From Ziziphus jujuba (lineage: Eukaryota > Streptophyta > Magnoliopsida > Rosales > Rhamnaceae), in contig NC_083388.1 in NCBI RefSeq assembly GCF_031755915.1, positions 24,583,001 to 24,647,000 of the forward strand: a DNA stretch of 64,000 nucleotides, given 5' to 3'. The notes below the pieces were generated by a model. It had not been told where the DNA came from and ran no database searches. It worked only from the letters and a program-made list of their open reading frames with translations. This document shows, piece after piece, positions 36,320 through 48,392 of the stretch. How positions within the stretch are numbered: the stretch's first letter is position 1; the number at the start of each line of letters is the position of its first letter. Both the position numbers and the translations under genes were made by a program.

Positions 36320-37374
36320 CTTTCATTCCAATAACATTAAACAATAATTTGGGTCTCCAACAAAGTACCTTAAGTATGAACCAAATACATTAATTCAACA
36401 AAGCTACGTTTTCTAAGATCCTCGTACTAAAGGATTGACGAAAGATCAAGCAAGTAAAGAAAACCCGTCATCTTATGCCATGTCCAAAAACGATTGTAAC
36501 AAAAAATCACATCATCTTACTACCACTTTCCAACAACGCTTGGTCTCTACATTCTAGCTAATGAGAAAAAACAAAAAAATAAATAAATTTGGACTCCACT
36601 ATTCTAATGCATTAGCTATGACAACAACTTGTATTAAGACCATTAACTATAATGGGTAACAATACGCTATATAAAAAAATAAAAATGAACTTATTTATCA
36701 CAATGCAGAGATGCTCAATTTGGTATGGTGCATGGAAAATAGTATACCTAAGATATCCAAAAAAATGCAAAAGAATCCATTCCTTCATTGAAAAATCGGT
36801 TTGGTACAATTCACGCCCCTCAAATTCAATTTCCATTGACAAAGATATAAGCACATTGCTTATAAGTCGCTCCCTTTTTTTTTTTTCTTTTTTTCTTTTT
36901 TTTTTCCTTTGTGTCAAAGAGCTCACTTTAAGAATTCCATGAAACGCGAAAAATAAAAAAATTCAAAATTTTCAAATAATTTACAAGCATCAAAAACCAT
37001 TTCTAAGATTATATCACATTAAAAACTTAAATTTTATTTAAATAAAAAGAATTGGCGTTGAGTAAAATTCCCATAGGTACTGCTTGAACAACCGAAAAAG
37101 ATAATAATAATAATAATAATGCAAAACCAGTTTGGATAAATCACTTCAGAAAAAAACAAAAAAATTGAGATGAGAAGTACAAAACCATCCTACTATTGCG
37201 GACTACGAAACGTTTCGGTAAGAAAGGGGGACAAAGGCCAAAAAAAAAAAAAAAAAAAAAAAAAGGCAATCGAAATTCAAATTCTAGGGCTTGAAGGAAG
37301 ACGAAATGATTGAGCAGAGAAGAGGAAGAAGGAGGGTTGGGAAGCGAAAGAAGAGCAAAGGCGATTAAACTTAC
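36320..37374 (-). other. ATRX: Probable 5'-leader intron of ATRX
   Basis: On the minus strand a strong donor, aacg/gtaagttt, lies at 37374. An acceptor, gaatgaaag, abuts the ATG of ATRX at 36319. Together they predict a ~1055 bp intron in the 5' untranslated region, with a short first exon at about 37375-37440. Open frames in this stretch on both strands are low-complexity and not considered genes. It is inferred from splice signals only. Confidence 0.6.
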
Positions 37375-37440
37375 CGTTACCGGAGGGAAGGAGCGCGTAT
37401 ACACGTGAGATGCAAAAAAACAAAACAAAAGGTATAAAAC

Positions 37441-37912
37441 CAAAACTAAAGCCCCGTTTTGTTGGGATGGTGGTGGTGTTGTCGTTGCTGTCGTTGTTTT
37501 TTTTTTCCCCCTCTCTTTCCTTTCTGTAGAAGACTAACCCAGTCAGTGTGCCGTTTGAATGGGCACCTAGCTCCGACCTCATTTTCTTTTCTCATTTGGG
37601 TGGGTGGGTGGGTTTTGCCCATTCCGGGCGGGCCGGCTTTTTGGATTTTAAAACTCGCCCATTCTCCGAACTGGGCTTGAAGAAGAAGCCCATATTTTGA
37701 GTGGGTCCAATCCAGAACAATGTTTGTTTTCTTATCTATCCGTTGAAACGGAAAAGGAGAAACTTTTCCGTCTCTCTTAAAACCCCCACTTTGTCTCTGT
37801 CGCCGGCTCTCATGCTTCTGAGAAGGACCAGTCACTGATCTCTACGACCTTCACAACTCCATAACAATGGCTTTCAGTTCGTGTTCGTAGTGTAATCTCT
37901 TTCTCTCTACTC
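37441..37912. promoter_or_regulatory. Shared divergent promoter region of ATRX and FTSHI5
   Basis: ATRX is transcribed leftwards, with its leader starting near 37440. FTSHI5 is transcribed rightwards from an ATG at 37913. The interval of under 0.5 kb is locally GC-richer (for example gggcgggccggctttt at 37625-37642) and CT-rich just before the FTSHI5 start (37894-37910). A short, GC-rich divergent spacer is typical of housekeeping gene pairs. No clear TATA box is seen on either side. Transcription start sites are inferred. Confidence 0.6.
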
Positions 37913-40900
37913 ATGGACGCCATTGCTGCTTCTCGTCTACTTCCCAGTCCATTTGCCCCTCACTTCTCGCCTCCCACGCTTCGGAACTCTTATCTTGCGT
38001 CCAATCACCGTATCAGAATTCAAATATTTGCTTCCAAATCACCGAAATTTCACCGAATTTTTTTCCCAGTTCGGTATGGTTTCGGTGCATTTAGCTCCCT
38101 AGAAGCTCATAGAAATTCACGGCGTTATGAACAAGTGGTCGAAGACGATGAACAGGTTAATACGGTTGGGAATTGTTCGGAGCCAGAGGGAAATTTGCTC
38201 AGGTTCATTGCAAAGCAAGCGCTTTTAACGTTGTTCTTTCTTGCAATCGGTTTTGCTCCTCTTCGGGCGGTTCGTGTTTCTGCACTCGCCGCTCCGGTGG
38301 CTACTGAAGAGGTTTTGAATAAGAAGCAGAATGGGAAAGGAAAGGAGATGAGCTCGAAGAGCCACGAGTACTCAGAGTGCACGCGGAGATTGCTCGAAAC
38401 GGTGTCGGCTTTGACAAGGAGAGTAGAAGAAGTTAGGAAAGGAAATGCGGATTTGAAGCAAGTAGAAATGGAGTTAAAGGCGGTGAAAGGGCAAAAGGAA
38501 GAATTGCAGGCAGAAATTATGGATAGTCTTTATTCGGAGTTGAAGGAACTCAAGAGAGAGAGAGGGTTATTGGTAAAACGATCGGAGGGAATTGTTGATA
38601 GAGTGGTAAAGACGAAGAAGGAGTACGATAAGGTTTTAGGCGATGCGGGTGAGAAGGAGGATATGGATAAAGTGCAGATGTTGGAAGAGAGATTGAAAGA
38701 GCTTGAGGAGGATTACAATTCGATATGGGAAAGGGTTGGTGAAATTGAAGATCAGATTTTGAGGAGAGAAACTATGGCTCTGAGTTTCGGGGTGAGGGAG
38801 CTTCGTTTCATTGAGAGGGAATGTGAGCAGTTGGTTGAAAATTTTAGTCGGCAATGGAGGCGAAAGGGTTTAGACAGGTATGATAGATTGATATTTTAAT
38901 TGAACGAATTAATTCAATTGTGTATTTTTACTTTCAAGAATCTAATTTGGACGAAGAAAAACAAATGAAATACTGTCAAATTCAGTCCTTGGGTTTTCCA
39001 AAATTTTTAGTGTCTAATGTTTTGGCTCCTGGATTTAGTTTACTTTTATCCTATAGCTCTGTTCCCGTTAATAAAGTGGATGTGTTGGACTACATAAGAT
39101 TTTATTGAGTTGGGCACTGCAGACTCAAGCTTTTGCTCTAATATGTGTCATATGGTGTCTTCTTTATGGTTTGAAGTTTAATAGCATGAAGAAGAGCTTG
39201 CAATTTGGTGTTGTTCCTTACCATTCTGGGTTTTAATGTTTTGCTGCTGCGTGCAATTTTATTGAATGTTGACTGTTGCTAATCATTGCTGCGCATTATA
39301 CATATATACCCAATAGGGGTATTTGATTGTTTGAACTTTTTCTATTAGCTTTTCTTTCTGGAACAAAGTTGTTGAAGTTTCAATTGCATTGTGAGTATTA
39401 GTTGTTATTTGGTTGCAGTACGCCAAAACCATCAGTGACCAAACTTTCCAAATCTGAAATTCAGAAAGATTTAGAAAGCACGCAAAGAAAATATTTGGAA
39501 CAAATGATTTTGCCAAGTGTTTTGGAAGTTGATGATCTTGGACCTTTCTTCGACAAAGATTCAGTCGACTTTGCTCAACGTATAAAACAAGGGCTTAAAG
39601 ATTCAAGGGAGATGCAGATAAATCTAGAGGCTCGTATAAATAAAAAAATGAAAAAATATGGTGATGAAAAGCGATTTGTTGTAAATACACCAGAGGATGA
39701 GGTGGTGAAGGGTTTTCCTGAAATTGAGTTGAAATGGATGTTTGGAGATAAAGAGGTTGTGGTTCCTAAAGCTATTAGCCTTCATTTGTACCATGGGTGG
39801 AAGAAATGGCGTGAAGAAGCTAAGGCAGACCTTAAGAGAAATCTGTTAGAAAATGTTGATTTTGGTAAACAGTATGTGGCTCAAAGACAGGTAGATCTTT
39901 ACTTGACCATGTAATTGTGTTGATATCTCTAGAAATGTGTTTATTGAGAAGGGATTTCTTTTTTTTTCTTTTTTTTTGACATGTACCGTGTTTTATTATT
40001 TTATTCACCTTGTTTCTGGGTAGAAATATTCATCATTAATCAAATAATTGTGTGCTGATGTAAAGGTTGTCAGTTTCTACAGTTGTGAACGAAATGGACT
40101 CTTTGGCTGATTTTTGTTATCCATCATTTATTAAATGTCCATTTCAGGAACGTATTCTTATGGAGCGAGACAGGTTGATGTCAAAGGTTTGGTTCAGTGA
40201 GGATAAAAATAGATGGGAGATGGATCCAATGGCTGTTCCTTTTGCTGTATCAAAAAAACTAATTCAGCAAGCCCGAATTAGGCATGATTGGGCTGTCATG
40301 TATGTCACTCTAAAGGGGGATGACAAGGATTATTATGTGGACATTAAGGTAGTTATTCAGTGTCGAGTTTGTTGAGAGTTATTTTCAGTATGCTTTTAAT
40401 TTCAGCATGCCTATACCAGGAACTTGATATGCTGTTTGAAGATTTTGGAGGGTTTGATGGGCTGTATATGAAAATGCTTGCCTGTGGTATTCCAACTGCT
40501 GTTCACTTGATGTGGATCCCTTTTTCAGAGTTGGATCTCTATCAACAGTCTCTCTTGATTCTCAGGCTGTCTAGTCAAAGCTTAAAAGCATTGTGGCAGT
40601 CAAAAATTGTGTCGTATGCAAGAAATTGGGTTTTTGAGAAATTTAAAAATATAAATGATGACATAATGATGATGATTGTATTTCCTTTGGTGGAGATTAT
40701 CATCCCTTACCGGGTATTAATCCTTTGAACTCATGACTTGCCATTTCAGATGATTGTTTTTTTGTTGTTGCTGTTTTTTCAACTATTTCTTCTCAAGTTT
40801 CATAGCTGTTTCAATACAGCTAAGGTTGCAGTTGGGGATGGCATGGCCAGAGGAAATATATCAAGCTGTTGGCTCAACATGGTACTTGAAGTGGCAATCT

Positions 40901-41880
40901 GAGGCAGAGATGAGTTTCAAATCCAGAAAAAGCGAAGGCCTCCGATGGTTTCTTTGGTTTCTTATTAGAAGCTTTATATATGGATATATTTTATTTCATG
41001 TGTTTCGATTTATGAAGAGAAGAATTCCAAGACTTCTTGGTTTTGGACCATTGCGTAGAGATCCAAACTTGCGGAAGTTGCGGAGAATGGTACTACTTTG
41101 TTCCTTTTATGCTACCAACTTTATTATTTGATGGTTGTTATGGACAAAATGTTGAATAGGCTGTGAGGTAACCTATCATTCTTTTCCATTTCTTTTCTTA
41201 CGTTGACTATCAATTAAACAATTCTAAACAAATTGCAAGAGATGCATGATTGACAATTTTAAAGTATTAGTTTAAATGGATATCTTGTGATGTTGCATTT
41301 ATGTAGTGCATCATTCTGAATCCTTTTTGATTAACCTTCTATGTCAATGTTATCTTGCAGAAATACTACCTTAATTATAGGGTGAAGAGGATTAAGCGTA
41401 AGAAAAAGGCTGGCATTGATCCTATAACACGTGCTTTTGAGCGAATGAAGGTTACTTGTCGCTTAAAAGTTCCTCAATTTATTTTAGTTAAATATTTTGA
41501 TAGAACAAATTCTAAGATCCATGGTTGGCTTGCAGAGAGTGAAAAATCCACCAATACCATTGAAGGAATTTGCCAGTGTTGAGTCTATGAGAGAGGAAAT
41601 CAATGAAGTTGTGACATTTCTACATAACCCTAGGGCATTTCAAGAAATGGGTGCTCGTGCACCACGGGTATGTTGTGCCTAAGATTGTATACAATTACTT
41701 TGCCGTTGCATATATTTGATTATGTTATATGTTGCATATGTTCATGAGAAAGCATCTCATTTTCTTTTCCACTATGATAGACTTTATGCTTAAAATTGTT
41801 TTGTTATTAAATTTGGAAGTACATATGACTTCCATTCAATTTGAAGTGTTGAACAATATCTGTCATTGTATACAGTGTTA

Positions 41881-41922
<42 letters not shown>

Positions 41923-44900
41923 GCACACAAATCAGAGTCAGAGAAACACCCTCATGCTTACATAACACGCTCATACACACAAACAGCCATAATGTATAGA
42001 AGTATAACCTATAGTCTCTTTGTTGTCTTCTGCCTTTACTCTACTTCACTAATACTATGTAAGAAGTTCAAAGAGAAGCTTTTGAGGTCTTGATTCTAGT
42101 GTCCAAGAAAAGAAAATCAGTCCTTTCGTTATTGTCAAATATATATTTTGTAACTTTTTTTGTTGAAAATTGATTTATGATGAAAAACTAGTCTTGTTTT
42201 ATTTGTTCAAGTGATAATTTTCAAGACAATTAAAAAAATGTATCCATGTTAAACAAGTATATTGTTCTTTGTGGAGTTTCTAGAGTAAGTAGTATGATGA
42301 GCATCTGAGCGAGTTCATGCTTCTATTGCAGGGAGTTCTGATTGTAGGTGAAAGGGGAACTGGAAAGACATCTCTAGCATTGGCTATAGCTGCAGAAGCT
42401 AAGGTTCCTGTTGTTCAAGTTAAAGCTCAAGAGTTGGAGGCTGGACTATGGGTTGGGCAAAGCGCATCAAATATTAGGGAGCTATTTCAAACAGCACGAG
42501 ATTTGGTTGTCATCTTAAACCTCCTTTTTATTTTATTTTTCATTCTATTATCATAAGTTAAAAATGGACAAATATGTGCGAGTTAAGTCAACATTTCTGT
42601 CCCTAAAATTGGTGTAGATATATAACTTAAAAGTAGTGCATGTGTTTCATGTTAATCATAATTTCGAGGTCCTGCTATTTTATTTTGTATGTTTATGTTT
42701 GCTGATGAATTCTTAGAAGTTTTTTAATGAAATCAGAACTTATGAGGTTGGATTTAAAACCCTGTTCCGATTATTTGCATCTTGTGATGACTAATACAGT
42801 TTTAATTCTAGGCTCCTGTAATCATATTTGTGGAGGATTTTGACCTGTTTGCTGGTGTCCGTGGGAAATATATTCACACTAAAAAGCAGGATCATGAGGC
42901 TTTCATTAATCAACTTCTTGTGGAACTTGATGGGTAACTCTTTGCTATTTCTTTTTTCCTTCCTTAATTTAGGGATAAGTATCAATTGGCTGACTTGTCT
43001 TTTAGTATTGTTAAGTGTCTGCTATTATGCTTAATATACACGCTTTCATCTATGTCCTATTAGCTTAAGCTTTTGGATTGATGATAACTTGACAGAAAAC
43101 AATTGAACCATTGGCATAGTTTCACTTTCCAATTTATTACCCTATTTCTGCAGGTTTGAGAAACAAGATGGGGTTGTACTGATGGCTACTGCTAGAAATC
43201 TCAAGCAAATTGATGAAGCCTTGCAACGTCCTGGCCGGATGGATAGAGTATTTCATCTCCAAAGGCCAACACAAGTGGAAAGGGAGAATATATTGCGCAT
43301 GTCTGCAAAAGCAACCATGGATAATGACCTCATTGATTTTGTAGACTGGAAAAAGGTAGTTGCCGAAATTTTTTTTATTTTTTGCAGTAGGGTTGCAATG
43401 AGCTTTTTTATTTGTAGGCGTCCAGCATGCAATAATGCTGTGATTTAGCAATTGCTTTCTATACTCTTGACTGCAGGTTTTCATCATTTGTGGATGGAAC
43501 ATTGATCCCCTAAATCAGTTGGCTTTCTCTATTGCCTAAATATCTAAATCAGTTGGCTTTCTTGATTGCCTGAATATTGATACCTTTTTTAGTCAATGGA
43601 TTTCTTGTTTCACCTTGTGGCTTCTAGTAATTGTTATTTCATTACTAGTTATGATGTTTCGTGATTCCTGACTTTTATTTGAAGGTTTATGCTTTAAGTT
43701 ACTCCTGGTGCTAAACATTCTCTATTTTCAGGTAGCTGAGAAAACAGCTCTTCTACGACCGACTGAACTGAAACTTGTACCTGTGGCATTGGAAGGTGCT
43801 GCTTTCCGGAGTAAATTTCTTGATACAGATGAACTAATGAGCTACTGTGGTTGGTTTGCGGTAAGAAACAATCAATAGTCTTTATCTCATCACACTTGAC
43901 TAAGCAAATTACTCATTTGGTTGAATGTCATAGCATCCTAGGCTCCCATGTTTTATAGTTTATTTAGTTTCTTCTTTAATTTTTTTTATTATTTATACCA
44001 GGCACATCGAATTTTGGTTTTGTTATCTTGCTAGTTCATAATCTCATTGTCTTACTCTAAAAATATATTACTAGAATTCAAGCCATTTATCAAGTATTTG
44101 TGTTCATTTTATGAAAATAATTATGTACATATATATAAAATATTATAAATTTTCATTTTGTTATACTGAGTGAATTGATATAACTTTTAAAAAAGGTTTT
44201 GTTTCTTATCCCAAAGAGGAAAAAAAGTGTGAATCAACAAGAAGGTTGAATGTTTCTTTATTTTTATTTATGTATTTATTTATTTATTTATTTTTTTGAG
44301 TTTTAATAAATGCATTATGTAAATAGTGATCCAACATAGAATTCTTAGTGACTTGTTTTAGAAAAATAAAAAGGCTATAGGAAAATTATCTTTGTGATTA
44401 GTCTGTATGCACTATATATTGTTTACTTAGAAATAACAACACAAGTCTCATATCCATGTGACTGGCTTTGCATATCTGAAGTTCTCTTGAACTTTTGAAC
44501 TCCTACTTTTGCAATCCATCTTAAGCTATCAAATGTTGTCTTCTTCTCTCTCTACCCTTGAAGTCCATATTTTGTGTAATTCTTTGCAAATAGTTATATT
44601 CTTGTGATTCTTATTCTCAATGATACATGTACACAATCCTACTGCTTTTTGCAGACTTTCAGTGGTGTTATCCCTAAATGGGTTAGGAGAACCAATATCG
44701 CAAAAAAGTTAAGCAGCATAGTGGTGAATCATCTCGGACTAACATTGACAAAAGAAGATCTAAATAATGTAGTTGATCTAATGGAACCGTATGGCCAGAT
44801 TAGCAATGGAATAGAACTTCTAAATCCTCCACTTGATGTAAGATACTAATTTTCTCCATCCAGAATTGATATTACGTGGATTTCTACGTGCAATTTGGAA

Positions 44901-47883
44901 AATATGTTCCTTTTGTTGATTTCAATTGTCGAGTATGAATTTAATGTTTTTCCAGTGGACAAGGGAGACCAAGTTTCCACATGCAGTTTGGGCTGCTGGC
45001 CGTGGCTTGATTGCTCTTCTGTTGCCAAACTTTGATGTTGTTGATAATCTGTGGCTTGAACCATTGTCTTGGCAGGTTTGTATTTTTGTGAGATTGTAAC
45101 TGAAATATCTATATGTTTGTTGAAAACTTTCATGTTACTAGTTCTTTTAAGATGTAAAGAAGTCTGGTCGTCTAAGGGTTTTACTTGTTCATCCTTCTCT
45201 TAATGGTCAGTTCAGATCTCCTGGAGAAATTGTTATATCAGTAGCATAGATATATTGATTATGACAAACGTGCTAGCAATGAGATTGGTGGGCAACATGT
45301 CAAAAGGCCAAACTGTTTATGGTATATATCTAGAGGAACACTAAACTCTTACCCCCTTTTTTACAGGGAATTGGGTGTTCAAAGATCACTAAGGCAAAAA
45401 ATGAAGGTTCCATGAATGGGAATTCTGAATCAAGATCTTACCTTGAGAAGAAGCTTGTATTTTGTTTTGGTTCACATATTGCATCTCAAATGTTACTTCC
45501 TTTTGGGGAAGAAAACTATCTTTCTTCTTCAGAATTAAAGCAGGCACAGGAGGTTGATATCATCCAATTCTCTGCCTTCTTCTGGTCTTAGATTGTTATT
45601 CATAGTAAGCAGGATACCTAAACAATTCTCATTTAATACCTGCTGGCTTTGGATTTTATGCAGATAGCGACAAGAATGGTGATTCAGTATGGGTGGGGAC
45701 CTGATGATAGTCCTGCAATATACTATCATAGTAATGCGGTATTCTCCTTTCTTTACATCCTAGAGTAGTCCAGTTGGCAGTAAAACAGGTGTGATGCATG
45801 GTCGTCCATTTATTAACTTGGTTACATTTCTCCTCTTCTTTACATGCATAAAAGCAAAAAACTGCAGACATGCAAGTATAGAAGGCCATTAATGTGCTTT
45901 TCTAGTTTTGGTCATCAGGGATTTTAAAAACCCATGACAACCATGATTGAACAAAGTGGCAACTAGCGAGTATTTTGCACACTTCTTTACATGCATCAAC
46001 TTTCTGCTGTATTAACTTTATTTGTTTTAGGGTTAGCTTCATTGATATAGTGATTGGTTACACTTTCTTATTGGGCATAGATTACAGCATTAAGTATGGG
46101 GAACAACCATGAATATGAGATCGCATCTAAAGTTGAAAAGGTATGTACATTTTTCCACATTGTTCATTGCTTCTTCTCTTTTTGGGATAATAGAAAAATA
46201 AACTCTGAACCAGTTTCAGTTTTAGTCCTGTTTTTAAAACCTATTTCCTTTCTGAATTGGACTGAAATGAATGGTTGGCCCTTCAATTGCCATAATAAAT
46301 GGAAATATTCAATTCATTGTCATCTTTAGTAAAGATTAATGAAAAAGACAGAGAGAAGAAAGATGAGGGAGTGGGGGAAAGAAAAAGTAGGAGAGAAATG
46401 GGGTGCTGTTTGATGATATGCTAGAAGTGGCAGTTCATATAGATGGCACACATAAGTTGTGGGTATGGTCTGCATAGATGCCTGGCTTTGGTAGAGTAAA
46501 AGTGCTCGAGGATATATCTTTTTATTATTATTATTTTCTTTTTTCTATTTTGCCATAGCTCAACAACGGATGTTGTGCAGGAAAAAGTTCAGGAATTAAA
46601 TTGAGTTTTGGGCCAAGTTTAGGGATGATTTCTGTAATTTGTGATAACAAAAAATTTAGAATGGAAACAGGATAGAGATCTCAAATTGGTGTAATATTTC
46701 TTGATCTACTTCTATAATTGATGTTCCCTATGTTTGTAGATATATGATTTGGCATATTGTAAAGCCAAAGAAATGCTTCTTAAAAATCGTCAAGTTCTTG
46801 AAAAGATTGTCGAGGAGTTGCTTGAGTTTGAAATCTTGACTGGAAAGGTAAAGAGCTACTATTCTAATTAATTATGTTTCCAATTTGACTTGTTGCTATT
46901 GTTAACTTATAACCTTCTCTTTGAATTATATTCTCTCCATAAATATATTTTGATAGATATTGTTCTATGATTTTAGGTTTCAAAACTGGAATCTATTTTC
47001 TTTGGACTGAGATTCTCTCCTTTGTCTTGGCAGGATTTGGAAAGGATACTTATAGACAATGGTGGGATTGGAGAGAAAGAGCCATTTTTCCTTTCTAGAA
47101 TTCATGAGAAAGAGGTATATGCAAACCTGTATGTATTATTAATCGAGAATGATGCAAGTTTAAATTAAGCTTTCTAATCTTATGCGATATTAATAGAATT
47201 TCTAGTCCTCTGAATAGCGTGATTCATTCTCTAGCTGATTGAACCTTTTTATCAGTTATGTGGGATTGTCTTGTACTTAATTCCTTTGCCTTAATTGCTC
47301 ACATGGGGGAAAAGGAAAGAAACCATGGTATATAACTTCTAAGAAATCTGCCATATTAAAAACTTTCTGACTAATTCCCTTCATGAAGCAATGTAACAGC
47401 AACCAAAGACTTTCTTCCTGCTAGCCAAGAAGGTCCGAATGCAACAATTAATCCATGAGATTGTTGGATGAATCATACTACAAAAATGCAGGATCCTGAC
47501 AAGTTACTTGGAAATGGAAAATAAGTAAATGAACAAAAGGCTATATTTACTGTAATCTGAGTTCAAAATGATGCAAGAACACTGCATGAATTAGAAAAAT
47601 TCTTGATCTTTGTCTCTGAGCCACTGAATCACGTTTGTGAGTCATGGCAGGCGCAGCTTAAGCTGTCGAGTCATTTAGTGGCCTGGATATCTAATACCTA
47701 AATGTAGTTTGGCTACATAATCCAAGGCAATCCCACCACTAATCTTAAACATTCTAACTAATTTGTCCCCACTATTGTTTTTTTTTTTTTTTTTTTTTTT
47801 TTTTTCAGCCATTGTCTAGCAGCTTTCTGGAAACAGGAAATGCATCAGGAGCTACTCTTTTAAGTGAAGCAGCATCCACATAG
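37913..47883 (+). CDS. FTSHI5: FtsHi5: inactive FtsH-type AAA protein of the chloroplast, 19 exons
   Basis: Exons: 37913-38877, 39419-39890, 40148-40348, 40420-40713, 40820-41089, 41361-41450, 41536-41667, 42332-42505, 42812-42933, 43154-43355, 43732-43860, 44655-44837, 44956-45075, 45367-45552, 45664-45738, 46081-46140, 46740-46847, 47034-47114, 47809-47883. They sum to 3939 nt, 1312 residues, all in phase. The N-terminus is transit-peptide-like, with a membrane segment at about 97-120, a long coiled coil (about 150-310) and a second membrane segment at about 687-706. The AAA module has Walker A GERGTGKT (814-821), Walker B VIIFVEDFDLFAG and an RPGRMDR arginine-finger motif. Where active FtsH has the zinc motif HEAGH, this protein has HAVWAAGR (from about 1087), so it cannot be a zinc protease. 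In Arabidopsis FtsHi5 is essential for embryos and belongs to the Ycf2-FtsHi import motor of the inner envelope. Confidence 0.95.
41886..41927 (+). repeat. (CT)n(CA)n microsatellite in FTSHI5 intron 7
   Basis: About 36 bases of ct repeats run into cacacacgcacac. Intronic; the open frames across it are spurious. Confidence 0.92.
47778..47805 (+). repeat. T-run serving as the polypyrimidine tract of the last FTSHI5 intron
   Basis: About 28 consecutive T bases end directly in the cag acceptor of exon 19. This is an unusually pure polypyrimidine tract and a likely site of length variation. Confidence 0.85.
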
Positions 47884-48392
47884 ATAAATATGCAGGTCTT
47901 GAACAAAGAGATACATGGTTGCTTGAGGGGAGCTTTGTATTTTCAAGGAGCATTGTCTCCCTTATAATTTACATTTTATTCATTTTTATAGCAAAGGAAT
48001 TAGTTATATTAGGCCATTGTTTCGCATTGATAGAGGCAACATTTTTCCTTCCTAACCGCCATTGATTTCTATTTATGGGATTAAAGTTCCCTTGTTGTAT
48101 CTTCCTCACAACAATGTAATTATAATTGTCAATAGAATGAAGAATATTGGAAGCTTGTGTTCTGCAAAAGGTAGTTTTCTGGTCGTCTTTATACAAATGT
48201 TGGTTTTCTACGAGTTTAGCGTAAGAACAAATTTATTCAAAGTTAAAAGAAAACACGTACCATCTGGCTGTAAAGTAATATTACTATGGAATTTAGATGG
48301 GAGAAGAAATAGAAATTGAAATAAAAACAAAAAGGTAATTTACATAAAAGGAATCTAGTGGCTCAAGGCAAATCAGCCTGAATATGTTGTTC
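47884..48392. other. Convergent spacer between FTSHI5 and the receptor kinase gene
   Basis: About 0.5 kb that must hold both 3' untranslated regions and polyadenylation signals. No other gene is recognised; short open frames on both strands are not supported. Confidence 0.6.
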
